26,847 bases of DNA, taken from CBDDLJ01 sp965230635. GTDB lineage: Bacteria > Pseudomonadota > Gammaproteobacteria > UBA1113. The notes under the pieces were generated by a model that was not told the origin of the DNA, made no database searches, and saw only the letters and a list, made by a program, of their open reading frames with translations. This document shows, piece by piece, positions 16,701-24,747 of the stretch (the first letter of the stretch is position 1; every line of letters begins with the position of its first letter). The stretch is from NCBI GenBank assembly GCA_965230635.1, contig CBDDLJ010000001.1, forward strand, positions 1 to 26,847, in the 5' to 3' direction. The translations under genes and the position numbers were made by a program.

Positions 16701-17263
16701 ATCTGTTGTTCTTCATTATAAAAAACCGTGCCTTCTATTTTTTCTTTTAACATTTTCTTTTTTGATAGCAGCAATTCACATAACACTTGATAGTCTTTAT
16801 AGCGATAACCAATTGATGGATCTTCTGCTAAAGCTAATATCGCTTTAACAGCTTCAACACAATTACTACGAAAAGCCATCTGTAATGCATTTGATGTTGT
16901 CGGTGCTGATGCTGCCGAAACTGCAGTGAACTCACTCTGAACTAAAGAAGCATTCAATTGCATTGCATCAGAAAATTTAGCATCAAAATGATTTTGTAAA
17001 TATTTTATTGTTGCAAATTTTCCATAAAATGCTGCGAATTCAAGAATAGAATGCGGCTGGTTATTTATCTGAAAATTTTTATCAAAGAATGTAGTAATAT
17101 CGAGCTTATTATTGCCGGCTTGCTCGACATTCTCTTGTAAAATGTTTGGAATATCTGTAGGCGAGCATTTAATAATTTGTTTTTCCAGCTCACTTAATAA
17201 TTCAGACTTTGCTAGCTTCAAATCAATTTTTTTATGATCACTACTGCTCTCTGTTTTATCCAT
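13124..17263 (-). CDS. Ankyrin-repeat/patatin-like phospholipase with coiled coil and shared C-terminal domain
   Basis: 1379 aa, effector-like. Residues about 70-480 hold scattered ankyrin-type units (HSILEFAAFYGKFATIKYLQ; RTPLHVAAQAGNVRLVNYLA; GFLPLHCAISSD). A patatin domain spans about 540-795: oxyanion motif KGGGPKG (544-550), nucleophile GTSAG (576-580, S578) and DGG (767-769), so the Ser-Asp dyad is complete. Another ankyrin-like unit (QGFTPLDFASYYEHDD) follows, then a coiled coil at about 1015-1105 and a Ser/Asn-rich linker. The last 215 residues (from about 1165) match the C terminus of the neighbouring 1906-aa protein, with the shared block LFEFFKNECKRFAGLGK. Patatin effectors of intracellular bacteria cleave host lipids; that role is inferred. 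No Sec signal peptide is seen. AGGAGGGG precedes the ATG. Confidence 0.9.
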   Translation of the reverse strand: MDKTESSSDHKKIDLKLAKSELLSELEKQIIKCSPTDIPNILQENVEQAGNNKLDITTFFDKNFQINNQPHSILEFAAFYGKFATIKYLQNHFDAKFSDAMQLNASLVQSEFTAVSAASAPTTSNALQMAFRSNCVEAVKAILALAEDPSIGYRYKDYQVLCELLLSKKKMLKEKIEGTVFYNEEQQMIQHCENKRQQILDKYNPRFFEECVSAGDVDLFLELRDKKNKYESMLATCIRNNAGKNFLLIAAAYPGDQRILFQDIVECLGIPRLALSQREELEAERTPLHVAAQAGNVRLVNYLASYYSCYAFDESGFLPLHCAISSDQISLHEKNIIINEFISNGIDINALTQCGKSSVDIAFEMYQSKEESPNKRQSDYQLIRALLFRGARPHLETWNNISKVLVTDVIAQDDTEILNYLKSVNAKFISEFRTDNRNNGAHLAVEKQARNVQIFLAVHYRELFHKTNDHGDVPLSILLRKEMEDINELTKNSSFVWVSNPQQEQHIELIRKLINPANNDHQEARARNLQEDLPAEEIKYLAVKGGGPKGLAYPAALMKLMEEKVIDWNNIEELAGTSAGAIFVGLLSVGYTPEELENIIVGMDFMSFIDPEYFKNYVNDYFTKNELPGMFSILYQAAASSDLKNFIMQGTGFCKGKNFRAWIDEKITTKFRELSLNNNIENITFGELHAYVQTYGYGKFKDPTFYAVNANTKQLVEFNYIKTPDDCIADAIRCSMSIPLLYQPSKRWIKDEKGRRVEHPDGCNYMDGGLRMNYPLRFKDTKDKLNPHTLGLCLVTPPEFKHYRCNAAPGEEEINNLFKVLNVVLSAAMQEQTYPDDENIDRSVLIKTDGSMFEFFMSDDRKQQYTRFGIEGVMDFIQRRGLSNPYKGLNQETLEVICQYAKINNVHINGNIKLSLISSEQRFTAEQVFWIYAVAKENEILTLRRFINPNVEDEQGFTPLDFASYYEHDDIKKETQEKLLAANANPAKRNDLSLASLSFVEKRPRLILEIAQLQREEDYKDEMIKICEDCLMKFEQNKKELEKIKKILNSKINELTREKNTAEEDKELLVEQIEQLKYHNRALKKEYEEVTANFQRLLDNQTKNSNAKQSFAQADFGNSNQNTTTAVSPGSFFSTSPSVPHGSDRSTNKTVKKSALVKPAIKDPRSLPSPTDRNSISRFSKLGARKNLAGVTALASNQYNPAKKEKKEEAVNQISKAIEKTLTEYNQTWSVNKSSYRALRDIADTIETDSCLKDVVSKLEKFFKQGSGQWRAGKKDETGQNYKSGYGPSIKPLLMKFLLTMPLFNREVNDDRLELVTLELAHGLRYVLHLTKDGFDNSSQAGLFEFFKNECKRFAGLGKAVVEEIGSTDEVNQYSVGVR

Positions 17264-17571
17264 TTACCCCTCCTAATTTGTATTATATTTGACCAAAACA
17301 TTATATTTTACATTTAAATTGAGTAAGACTAACACAATCAGTCATTTCATTCAAATAAAATCTATTCTATTGTTGTAGCAAGATGATAAGGTTATAACCT
17401 TTGCCTCGTTTTATAAATGTTCTACTGACGACTGCTCAATTTCAAGCAGATGAAGCTACTAGGTAGATCCATTCTAGTCATTTTACATAACAGTGCACTT
17501 CAAGCTATCGAATTGGCAGTGCAGCGTTCATGTAACAAGCTCTATCTTACTCTGCTATATGCTATCTGACT
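17264..17571 (-). promoter_or_regulatory. Upstream region of the ankyrin/patatin gene, paralogous to 23293-23410
   Basis: No ORF is present. On the minus strand a TATAAT-type -10 (17300-17305) lies in GTAAAATATAATG, 37 bases before the ATG, followed by a conserved ATAATACAA stretch and a strong ribosome site. The same elements, in the same order and spacing (39 bases), precede the 1906-aa protein gene. The ATTCAAAT motif further upstream (17349-17356) is shared too. The Fur-box-like sequence of the other copy is not conserved here. Confidence 0.55.
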
Positions 17572-18210
17572 TTAGACTGCATATTGATTTGTTTTATGCG
17601 ATGCAACAGCATCGGTAGCACCTTTCCCTAAACCAGCAAAACGTTTACATTCATTCTTAAAGAACTCAAATAATCCATTCCGACTGCTGTTATCAAGGCC
17701 ATCTTTAGTTAAATCTAAAGTATACAGCAATCCATGTTCTAACTCTAACGTAACGAGTTTCAGTTTTTGATTTTCAACTTTTCGGTTAAAAAGTGAAATA
17801 GTTAATAAAGATGTCATCAGTAGTGTTTTCATTGAAGGTCTGTTTTTCCTAGATACTAAGGCTGGATTATATGCGTTCCATCGCCCAGGTGAATTTTTAA
17901 AGAAATCTTCAATTTTATCAACAATGCTTTCCAAATTGCTATTTTCACTGCTAATATCATTTTCAATTTTTTTTAAGGCACAATAAGAAGGCTGAATATC
18001 CGCACTACTTCCATAAAACTTACAGAAATTACTATACGACTTCATGGAATCTTTAATAGCTTTAATAACTTGTTCAGCAGCTCGTTCTTTGACTGCACTT
18101 TCCATAGCATTATATTGGTCTGATGCTAGTGCAGTTACACCTGATAATTTTTGGCTAGAACCAAGAATTGAAAAGCGACTAACCTCATTTCTATCAGTTG
18201 GCGCTGGCAA
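17572..18210 (-). other. Conserved C-terminal domain, copy 2 (coiled-coil protein)
   Basis: About 215 residues from LPAPTDRNEVSRFSILGSSQ through GVTALASDQYNAM, LLMTSLLTISLFNRKVENQ, LVTLELEHGLLYTLDLTKDG and LFEFFKNECKRFAGLGKGAT to NQYAV. It is collinear with 13124-13770. The similarity continues past the stop into the 3' flanks (a CTATCTGACT / TTATCTGACT stretch). Confidence 0.85.
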
Positions 18211-21200
18211 ACGATGAGGGAATATAACTTGGAATTTACTTAGTATCGACACCGATGGAGAAGTATTTTTTACTCGCTGAGCCATCTGCTGCTTAAGCCT
18301 GGCTATTTCTTCTTTGCTTTTTCTTAAAGTGGCTGAATGTTTATTCTTTAGCTGGGTAACTTTGTTAGTTAATCTGTTCAATTCTGTTTGAGAGATCGTT
18401 TTCTCTTCTTTTAACTGGGTCACTTGTTGAAGTAATGTTGCGCGAGACTGTTCAACTTGCGTTTTTTCAGTGTTTAGTTGACTGTTTTTCTTTTTAAGTT
18501 CTGCTTGTTTTTTTTCTAAAGCGTCATTGGTCAATAAAAGAGTGGAATTTTTTTCTTGCTCCTTGGAAAGTCTTTCTTCTAAGGTAACATTAGCACCTGC
18601 AACATCGCTTACAAACACTTCTTGATTCCTTGAGTTCTTAGCCAACATTGAATTCTTTTTATTTAATCCTTCTATCTTATTTTTCAATTCACTAATGTTT
18701 AATTGTAGTTCCTTATTTTTTTCTCGCTCCTCGGAAAGATCAGCCTCTAGCAAATGCTTAAAAGCTACGGTTTTCTTCGTGGTCTGCTTGATTTTCTTTG
18801 GCTTTTTAAGTATCTGCTCAAAGGATAACCCAGATGTGTCATCCTCTATGTATTTATCGACAAAATCACTCAACAGCTTTTCAGCGTTTTTTAATTTCTC
18901 TTGTAGCTCTCTTTTATTTTTCTGTTCATTGTTCAATGTTTCTGTAGTTGTATTAATTGTTGCGTTTAGTCGGTCAATTTCCTCATTAAGCTCTGTTTCA
19001 ACTTGTTGATGCTTAAGCTCTCTAGCTGTTGATTCATCAATAAGGATTAAATCATCTTCCTCTAGTTTTTTTATGTGATTTTCCAGTTTAGAACAAAATG
19101 ATGCAATATCACTATTCTTAGCTTTGGCAAAAGCAATCTCTGATTGCAAATCCAGAACAAATGATGCAAGCTCTTTCTTTAGGTCTTGCTCTTTAGAAAT
19201 TTTTATTTTTAAGTCAGCGTTATCTCGCTCTAGCTTTTTCATCTCTTGTTGTTTTAATGTCAGCTGCTCTTTGGCTTGTTCTAATTGTGCTTGCAGTGCT
19301 TTGCCCTTTACTTCTGCTTCACGCAAAGTATCATGAGTTGACTTCAGCGTGTCAGTTTTCGCTTGTAGTGCATCAATCTGATCATTATATGCTGCTTGAG
19401 CCTTTTGATATTCCGTCTCTTGAGCCTTTAAAGCCTCACTCAGCGTTGAATACTCCTCTTGTATTTTTTGTATCGCCGCTTCTTTCGATGATAAAACTGC
19501 TTGAGCTTCTTGATATTTCGTCTCACTAGCTTTTAAAGCCTCACTCAGCGTTGAATACTTCTCCTGTAATTTTTCTATCGTCACTTCTTTCGATGATAAA
19601 GCTGCTTGAACTTCTTGATATCTTATATCACCAGCTTTTGAAGCCTCCCCCAGAATTGAATACTCATGCTGTAATTTTTGTATCATCGTTTCTTTCGATA
19701 ACAACTGCTCTTCGGCTTGTTCTATCTGCTTATCATACGCTGCTTGAGTTTTTTGATATTTTATCTCATTAGCTTTTGAGGCTTCACTCAGAGTTGAATA
19801 CTCATGCTGCAATTTTTGTATTGCCGCTTCTTTCGATGATAAGGCCGCTTGAGTATCTTGATATTTCGTTTTACTAGCTTTTAAAGCCTCACTCAGCGCT
19901 GAATACTCCTCCCGTGATTTTTCTATCATCACTTCTTTCGATGATAACTGATTTTTAGCCTGTTCTATCTGCTTATCATGCACTGCTTGAGTTTTTTGAT
20001 ATTGTATCTCACTAGCTTTTGAGGCTTCACTCAGAGTTGAATACTCCTCCTGTAATTTTTCTATCGCTGCTTCTTTCGATGATAAAGCTACTTGAATTTC
20101 TTGATATTTTATCTCACTAGCTTTTAAAGCCTCACTCAGGGCTGAATAATCGTTCTGTAATTTTTGTATCACCACTTCTTTCGATGATAAAGCTGCTTGA
20201 GCTTCTTGGTATCTTGTATCACTAGCTTTTGAAGCCTCACCCAAAATTGAATACTCATCCTGTAATTTATGTATCACCGTTTCTTTCGATAACAACTGCT
20301 CTTCGGCTTGTTCTAATTGTGCTTGCAGTGCTTTGCTCTTTGCTTCTGCTTCACGCAACATATCATGAGTTGACGTCAGTGTGTCAGCTTTCGCTTGTAG
20401 TGCATCAATCTGATCATCATGTACTGCTTGAGTCTTTTGATATTCCGCCTCCTTAGCTTTTAAAGCCTCACTCAGGATTGAATACTCTTTCTGCAGTTTT
20501 TGTATCGCCGCTTCTTTCGATGATAACCGACCTTTGGCCTGCTCTATCTGCTCATCATGTGCTGCTTGAGCTTCTTGATATTTTATCTCACTAGCTTTTG
20601 AGGCTTCACTCAAGATTGAATACTCCTCTTGTAATTTTTCTATCACCGTTTCTTTCGATGATAAAACTGCCTGAGCTTCTTGATATTTCGTCTCACTAGC
20701 TTTTAAAGCCTCACTCAGCGTTGAATACTCCTCCTGTAATTTTTCTATCGCCGCTTCTTTCGATGATAACTGATCTTTGACCTGTTCTATCTGCTTATCA
20801 TGTGCTGCTTGAGCTTCTTGATATTTTATCTCGCTAGCTTTTGAGGCTTCACTCAGGATTGAATACTCCTCCTGTAATTTTTTTATCACCGTTTCTTTCG
20901 ATGATAAAGCTGCCTGAGCTTCTTGATATTTCGTCTCACTAGCTTTTAAAACCTCACTCAGGGTTGAATACTCTTCCTGTGATTTTTCTATCAGCGTTTC
21001 TTTCGATGATAAAACTGCCTGAGCTTCTTGATATTTCGCCTCACTAGCTTTTAAAGCCTCACTCAGCGTTGAATACTCTTCCTGTAATTTTTCTATCGTC
21101 GCTTCTTTCGATGATAACTGGTTTTTGGCCTGTTCTATCTGCTTATCATGTGCTGCTTGAGCTTCTTGATATTTTGTCTCACTAGCTTTTAAAGCCTCAC

Positions 21201-23292
21201 TCAGGATTGAATACTCCTCTTGTAATTTTTCTATCACCGCTTCTTTCGATGATAACTGATCTTTGACCTGTTCTATCTGCTTATCATGTGCTGCTTGAGC
21301 TTCTTGATATTTTATCTCACTAGCTTTTGAAGCCTCACTCAGAATTGAATACTCCTCCTGTGATTTTTCTATCAGCGTTTCTTTCGATGATAAAACTGCC
21401 TGAGCTTCTTGGTATTTCGCCTCACTAGCTTTTAAAGCCTCACTCAGCGTTGAATACTCCTCCTGTAATTTTTCTATCACCGCTTCTTTCGATGATAACT
21501 GGTTTTTGGCCTGTTCTATCTGCTTATCATGTGCTGCTTGAGCTTCTTGATATTTTGTCTCACTAGCTTTTGAGGCCTCAATCAGGATTGAATACTCCTC
21601 TTGTAATTTTTCTATCACCGCTTCTTTCGATGATAAAGCTGTCTGAGCTTCTTGATATTTTATCTCACTAGCTTTTGAGGCTTCACTCAGAATTGAATAC
21701 TCCTCCTGCGATTTTTCTATCAGCGTTTCTTTCGATGATAAAACTGCCTGAGCTTCTTGGTATTTCGCCTCACTAGCTTTTAAAGCCTCACTCAGCGTTG
21801 AATACTCCTCCTGTAATTTTTCTATCGCCGCTTCTTTCGATGATAACTGGTTTTTGGCCTGTTCTATCTGCTTATCATGTGCTGCTTGAGCTTCTTGATA
21901 TTGTATCTCACTAGCTTTTGAGGCCTGAATCAGGATTGAATACTCCTCTTGTAATTTTTCTATCACCGCTTCTTTCGATGATAAAGCTGTCTGAGCTTCT
22001 TGATATTTCGTCTCACTAGCTTTTAAAGCCTCACTCAGGGTTGAATACTCCTCCTGTGATTTTTCTATCACCGTTTCTTTCAATGATAAAACTGCCTGAG
22101 CTTCTTGATATTTCGCCTCACTAACTTTTAAAGCCTCACTCAGGGTTGAATACTCCTCCTGTAATTTTTCTATCGCCGCTTCTTTCGATGATAACTGATC
22201 TTTGACCTGTTTTATCTGCTTATCATATGCTGCTTGAGCTTCTTGATATTTTATCTCACTAGCTTTTGAGGCCTCACTCAGGATTGAATACTCGTCCTGT
22301 GATTTTTCTATCACCGTTTCTTTCGATGATAAAACTGCCTGAGCTTCTTGATATTTCGCCTCACTAACTTTTAAAGCCTCACTCAGGGTTGAATACTCCT
22401 CCTGTAATTTTTCTATCGCCGCTTCTTTCGATGATAACTGATCTTTGACCTGTTTTATCTGCTTATCATATGCTGCTTGAGCTTCTTGATATTTTATCTC
22501 ACTAGCTTTTGAGGCCTCACTCAGGATTGAATACTCGTCCTGTGATTTTTCTATCACCGTTTCTTTCGATGATAAAACTGCCTGAGCTTCTTGATATTTC
22601 GCCTCACTAACTTTTAAAGCCTCACTCAGGGTTGAATACTCCTCCTGTAATTTTTCTATCGCCGCTTCTTTCGATGATAACTGATCTTTGACCTGTTCTA
22701 TCTGCTTATCATATGCTGCTTGAGCTTCTTGATATTTTATCTCACTAGCTTTTGAGGCCTCACTCAGAGTTGAGTACTCCTCCTGTAACTTTTTTATCAT
22801 CGTTTCTTTCGATGATAAAGCTGCTTGAGCTTCTTGATATTTTGTCTCACTAGCTTTTAAAGCCGCATTCAGGGTTGAATGCTCCTCTTGTAATTTTTTT
22901 ATCTCTTCTTCTTTCAACGATAAAAGTGTTGTATTTCCTGATCGTTCTTCGGCAAGCTCTTTTACTAAGCCATTAGACCGCTCTTCAGTCTGTTTTAATT
23001 CCTCTTGCAGAGACTTTATCTTTTCTTGTTCACAACTCAAGGCTGATTTTAAGTTGGCTAATTCTTCACTCAGTTTTTCTTCAGTTAGAGACTTTTCGTC
23101 AAACGAATTAAAAGTCAAGTCACCAAGAATTGTTCCTCCCTGATTAGAGGAGCCATTGGTAAATTCCTGGCTAACATCTGGGTCAGTGACTACGGTAAAT
23201 TCTTGGCTAGCGTCTCGGGTAAATTCTTGACTATCTTCTGAATCACTGGCTGCAGTGAATTCTAGACTAATGCCTTCGCTAAGTGTATCCAT
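17572..23292 (-). CDS. Giant repetitive coiled-coil protein with shared C-terminal domain, effector-like
   Basis: 1906 aa. The acidic, Ser-rich N terminus (1-50) has EFT four times (11-13, 23-25, 31-33, 43-45). From about 125 to 1340 runs a coiled-coil array: 29 degenerate units of 35 residues (type LSSKEAAIEKLQEEYSTLSE), many followed by an 11-residue insert (type AHDKQIEQVKD) and two by a 42-residue insert with QIDALQAKADTL. Non-repetitive coiled coil continues to about 1670. The last 215 residues match the C terminus of the downstream ankyrin/patatin protein. No signal peptide or membrane segment is visible, so a long cytoplasmic or secreted rod is expected. It might tether or mimic host cytoskeletal or vesicle proteins; this is speculative. 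GGGGGAG precedes the ATG; a Fur-box-like site lies about 100 bases upstream. Confidence 0.88.
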   Translation of the reverse strand: MDTLSEGISLEFTAASDSEDSQEFTRDASQEFTVVTDPDVSQEFTNGSSNQGGTILGDLTFNSFDEKSLTEEKLSEELANLKSALSCEQEKIKSLQEELKQTEERSNGLVKELAEERSGNTTLLSLKEEEIKKLQEEHSTLNAALKASETKYQEAQAALSSKETMIKKLQEEYSTLSEASKASEIKYQEAQAAYDKQIEQVKDQLSSKEAAIEKLQEEYSTLSEALKVSEAKYQEAQAVLSSKETVIEKSQDEYSILSEASKASEIKYQEAQAAYDKQIKQVKDQLSSKEAAIEKLQEEYSTLSEALKVSEAKYQEAQAVLSSKETVIEKSQDEYSILSEASKASEIKYQEAQAAYDKQIKQVKDQLSSKEAAIEKLQEEYSTLSEALKVSEAKYQEAQAVLSLKETVIEKSQEEYSTLSEALKASETKYQEAQTALSSKEAVIEKLQEEYSILIQASKASEIQYQEAQAAHDKQIEQAKNQLSSKEAAIEKLQEEYSTLSEALKASEAKYQEAQAVLSSKETLIEKSQEEYSILSEASKASEIKYQEAQTALSSKEAVIEKLQEEYSILIEASKASETKYQEAQAAHDKQIEQAKNQLSSKEAVIEKLQEEYSTLSEALKASEAKYQEAQAVLSSKETLIEKSQEEYSILSEASKASEIKYQEAQAAHDKQIEQVKDQLSSKEAVIEKLQEEYSILSEALKASETKYQEAQAAHDKQIEQAKNQLSSKEATIEKLQEEYSTLSEALKASEAKYQEAQAVLSSKETLIEKSQEEYSTLSEVLKASETKYQEAQAALSSKETVIKKLQEEYSILSEASKASEIKYQEAQAAHDKQIEQVKDQLSSKEAAIEKLQEEYSTLSEALKASETKYQEAQAVLSSKETVIEKLQEEYSILSEASKASEIKYQEAQAAHDEQIEQAKGRLSSKEAAIQKLQKEYSILSEALKAKEAEYQKTQAVHDDQIDALQAKADTLTSTHDMLREAEAKSKALQAQLEQAEEQLLSKETVIHKLQDEYSILGEASKASDTRYQEAQAALSSKEVVIQKLQNDYSALSEALKASEIKYQEIQVALSSKEAAIEKLQEEYSTLSEASKASEIQYQKTQAVHDKQIEQAKNQLSSKEVMIEKSREEYSALSEALKASKTKYQDTQAALSSKEAAIQKLQHEYSTLSEASKANEIKYQKTQAAYDKQIEQAEEQLLSKETMIQKLQHEYSILGEASKAGDIRYQEVQAALSSKEVTIEKLQEKYSTLSEALKASETKYQEAQAVLSSKEAAIQKIQEEYSTLSEALKAQETEYQKAQAAYNDQIDALQAKTDTLKSTHDTLREAEVKGKALQAQLEQAKEQLTLKQQEMKKLERDNADLKIKISKEQDLKKELASFVLDLQSEIAFAKAKNSDIASFCSKLENHIKKLEEDDLILIDESTARELKHQQVETELNEEIDRLNATINTTTETLNNEQKNKRELQEKLKNAEKLLSDFVDKYIEDDTSGLSFEQILKKPKKIKQTTKKTVAFKHLLEADLSEEREKNKELQLNISELKNKIEGLNKKNSMLAKNSRNQEVFVSDVAGANVTLEERLSKEQEKNSTLLLTNDALEKKQAELKKKNSQLNTEKTQVEQSRATLLQQVTQLKEEKTISQTELNRLTNKVTQLKNKHSATLRKSKEEIARLKQQMAQRVKNTSPSVSILSKFQVIFPHRLPAPTDRNEVSRFSILGSSQKLSGVTALASDQYNAMESAVKERAAEQVIKAIKDSMKSYSNFCKFYGSSADIQPSYCALKKIENDISSENSNLESIVDKIEDFFKNSPGRWNAYNPALVSRKNRPSMKTLLMTSLLTISLFNRKVENQKLKLVTLELEHGLLYTLDLTKDGLDNSSRNGLFEFFKNECKRFAGLGKGATDAVASHKTNQYAV
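19270..22920 (-). repeat. Tandem coding repeats (105-base unit, with 33-base inserts)
   Basis: The array encodes 29 units of 35 residues. Higher-order units of 243 bases (35+11+35 residues) are nearly identical: the CTAACTTTTAAAGCCTCACT block begins at 22121, 22364 and 22607, exactly 243 apart. Units get more diverged toward the gene's 3' end, suggesting that recent amplification happened near its 5' end. Confidence 0.92.
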
Positions 23293-23592
23293 TGTAACTC
23301 CCCCAAAATTGTATTATATTTAATCAGCGCATTATATTTTAACATTCAGCTTGAAAATAATACCCTAACATAGTAGGCATTTTCATTCAAATATATTGAT
23401 AATCATTGTTAATTAATAGCGCTGTATTAAAACAGTAAAGCTTAGTAACAGCATTTTAACAAATTAACATTACACACACGAAAACAATTCCTTACTAAAG
23501 GCATTTGTTTTATTAGTACAAAACGTGTTAACTAACTGTATTGCAAACACCCCTGAATGAGAGTTATTTAATATCAACACGGCAATTGATTC
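23293..23592 (-). promoter_or_regulatory. Upstream region of the coiled-coil gene
   Basis: No ORF is present. On the minus strand the -10-like TATAAT (23331-23336) lies 39 bases before the ATG, within a segment matching the promoter of the ankyrin/patatin gene (TTGTATTATATTT and CATTATATTTTA are shared on the plus strand). No convincing terminator for the aminotransferase gene is visible in the rest of the region. Confidence 0.5.
23392..23410 (-). promoter_or_regulatory. Fur-box-like sequence upstream of the coiled-coil gene
   Basis: TATATTGATAATCATTGTT agrees with the 19-base Fur consensus at 15 positions, including the continuous core GATAATCATT. It is the second such site in the window and also sits before an effector-like gene. 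It lies about 55 bases upstream of the predicted -10, so repression would be less direct than a promoter-overlapping site. Confidence 0.4.
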
Positions 23593-24747
23593 TTAACATA
23601 ACTTTGCTAATTGCTGTAGTGCTTGATTAATTTTTTCTTCGCTTAGTGCATAACAGAAGCGAACAACATTATCACCATCTGCAGGGTTATTATAAAATGC
23701 TGTCCCAGGTACAACAGCCACTTTGGCTTTTTCTAGCATCCATGCCGCAGCTTGTTCAGCGTTTTCTTGCTGTAAATGCCTAATGTCTGCCAACAAATAA
23801 TAAGCACCCTGTGGTTCTGTTACTTGATAGCCTAACTGTCTTAATGAAGCAACCATATTGTCACGCTTAGATAGATAGCTTGCTTGCATTTCTTGATAAT
23901 AACTGCCAGAGAAAGATAACGCCGCTATCACAGCATGCTGTAGTGGTGTTACTGGACAAACGTACTGTAAATCATGTACTAATGCCATCTTTTCAATCAC
24001 TTCTGCTGGTCCAGTCGCATAACCTAAACGCCATCCTGTCATGTTATACGTTTTAGAAAAACCAGAAATAGTCACTGTAAATTCCCAAAAATTTTCTAAT
24101 GCCGCAAATGAAATATGCTCGTAACCTGGATAAGTAATATATTCATAGATTTCATCGGTTATCACTGACAATCCATGTTGATTGGCAATTCTACCTATTG
24201 ACAATAATTCTTCCGAACTAAAGACTTTACCTGTAGGATTATTTGGAGAGCAAATAACAATACCTTTTGTTTTTTCTGTGATAGCGTTAGTTAAATCTTC
24301 CAAGCAAAACGACAGATCATCGATACATAGCGGCACACTTTTTACACTTATTTGATGTAAATTTAAAATATTTTTATGGTAGCCATAAAACGGTTCAAAC
24401 AAGATCACTTCATCACCCGGATCAAATAATGTCATTACTGCACAAACAAACGCAGCTGTTGCACCGTGCGTCACCACCACTTCAGTTGTAGGATCAACAT
24501 GCATGTTATTAAACTGGGAAATTTTTTCAGTAATTTTTTGCCTCAGTTCAAACACACCTTCACAGGCAGAATACATGCTCTTATTATGTTCAATTGCATC
24601 ATGCGCAGCTCGCTTAATCGCTTCTGGCACAGGCAAATCACACACACCTTGGCCAAGATTAATCCCTTTTACTGCCGCACACTGCACACTCGCAGATCGA
24701 ATCCCTGATTGTTTTAACGTGCGTACTTTGTTACTAAGCCTTATCAT
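23593..24747 (-). CDS. Pyridoxal-phosphate aminotransferase, class I/II
   Basis: 384 aa with the fold-type I aminotransferase features: NLGQGVCDLPVP substrate loop (30-41), GATAAF (95-100), SPNNPTGKVF (167-176), TDEIYEY (197-203), PLP lysine K232 in SGFSKTYNMTGWRLGY, and the carboxylate-binding arginine in VVRFCYAL near the C terminus. It transfers amino groups between an amino acid and a 2-oxo acid in the cytoplasm. The sequence does not separate aspartate, methionine/kynurenine-type and aromatic specificities. The start follows GGGGAT at a normal distance. The gene is divergent from the cytochrome b561 gene. Confidence 0.88.
   Translation of the reverse strand: MIRLSNKVRTLKQSGIRSASVQCAAVKGINLGQGVCDLPVPEAIKRAAHDAIEHNKSMYSACEGVFELRQKITEKISQFNNMHVDPTTEVVVTHGATAAFVCAVMTLFDPGDEVILFEPFYGYHKNILNLHQISVKSVPLCIDDLSFCLEDLTNAITEKTKGIVICSPNNPTGKVFSSEELLSIGRIANQHGLSVITDEIYEYITYPGYEHISFAALENFWEFTVTISGFSKTYNMTGWRLGYATGPAEVIEKMALVHDLQYVCPVTPLQHAVIAALSFSGSYYQEMQASYLSKRDNMVASLRQLGYQVTEPQGAYYLLADIRHLQQENAEQAAAWMLEKAKVAVVPGTAFYNNPADGDNVVRFCYALSEEKINQALQQLAKLC

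Noticed and set aside
17264..17571. A Fur box before the ankyrin/patatin gene
   Set aside because: The position equivalent to the site at 23392-23410 has lost the GATAATCATT core and shows no palindrome.
18695..20456. Plus-strand ORFs of 70-104 codons opposite the coiled-coil gene
   Set aside because: They are antisense to the repeats, have low-complexity Leu/Ser/Cys-rich products and no ribosome sites.
19270..22920. Regularly spaced repeats resembling a CRISPR array
   Set aside because: Units are 105 bases, coding in one continuous frame, with no unique spacers; they encode a coiled coil.
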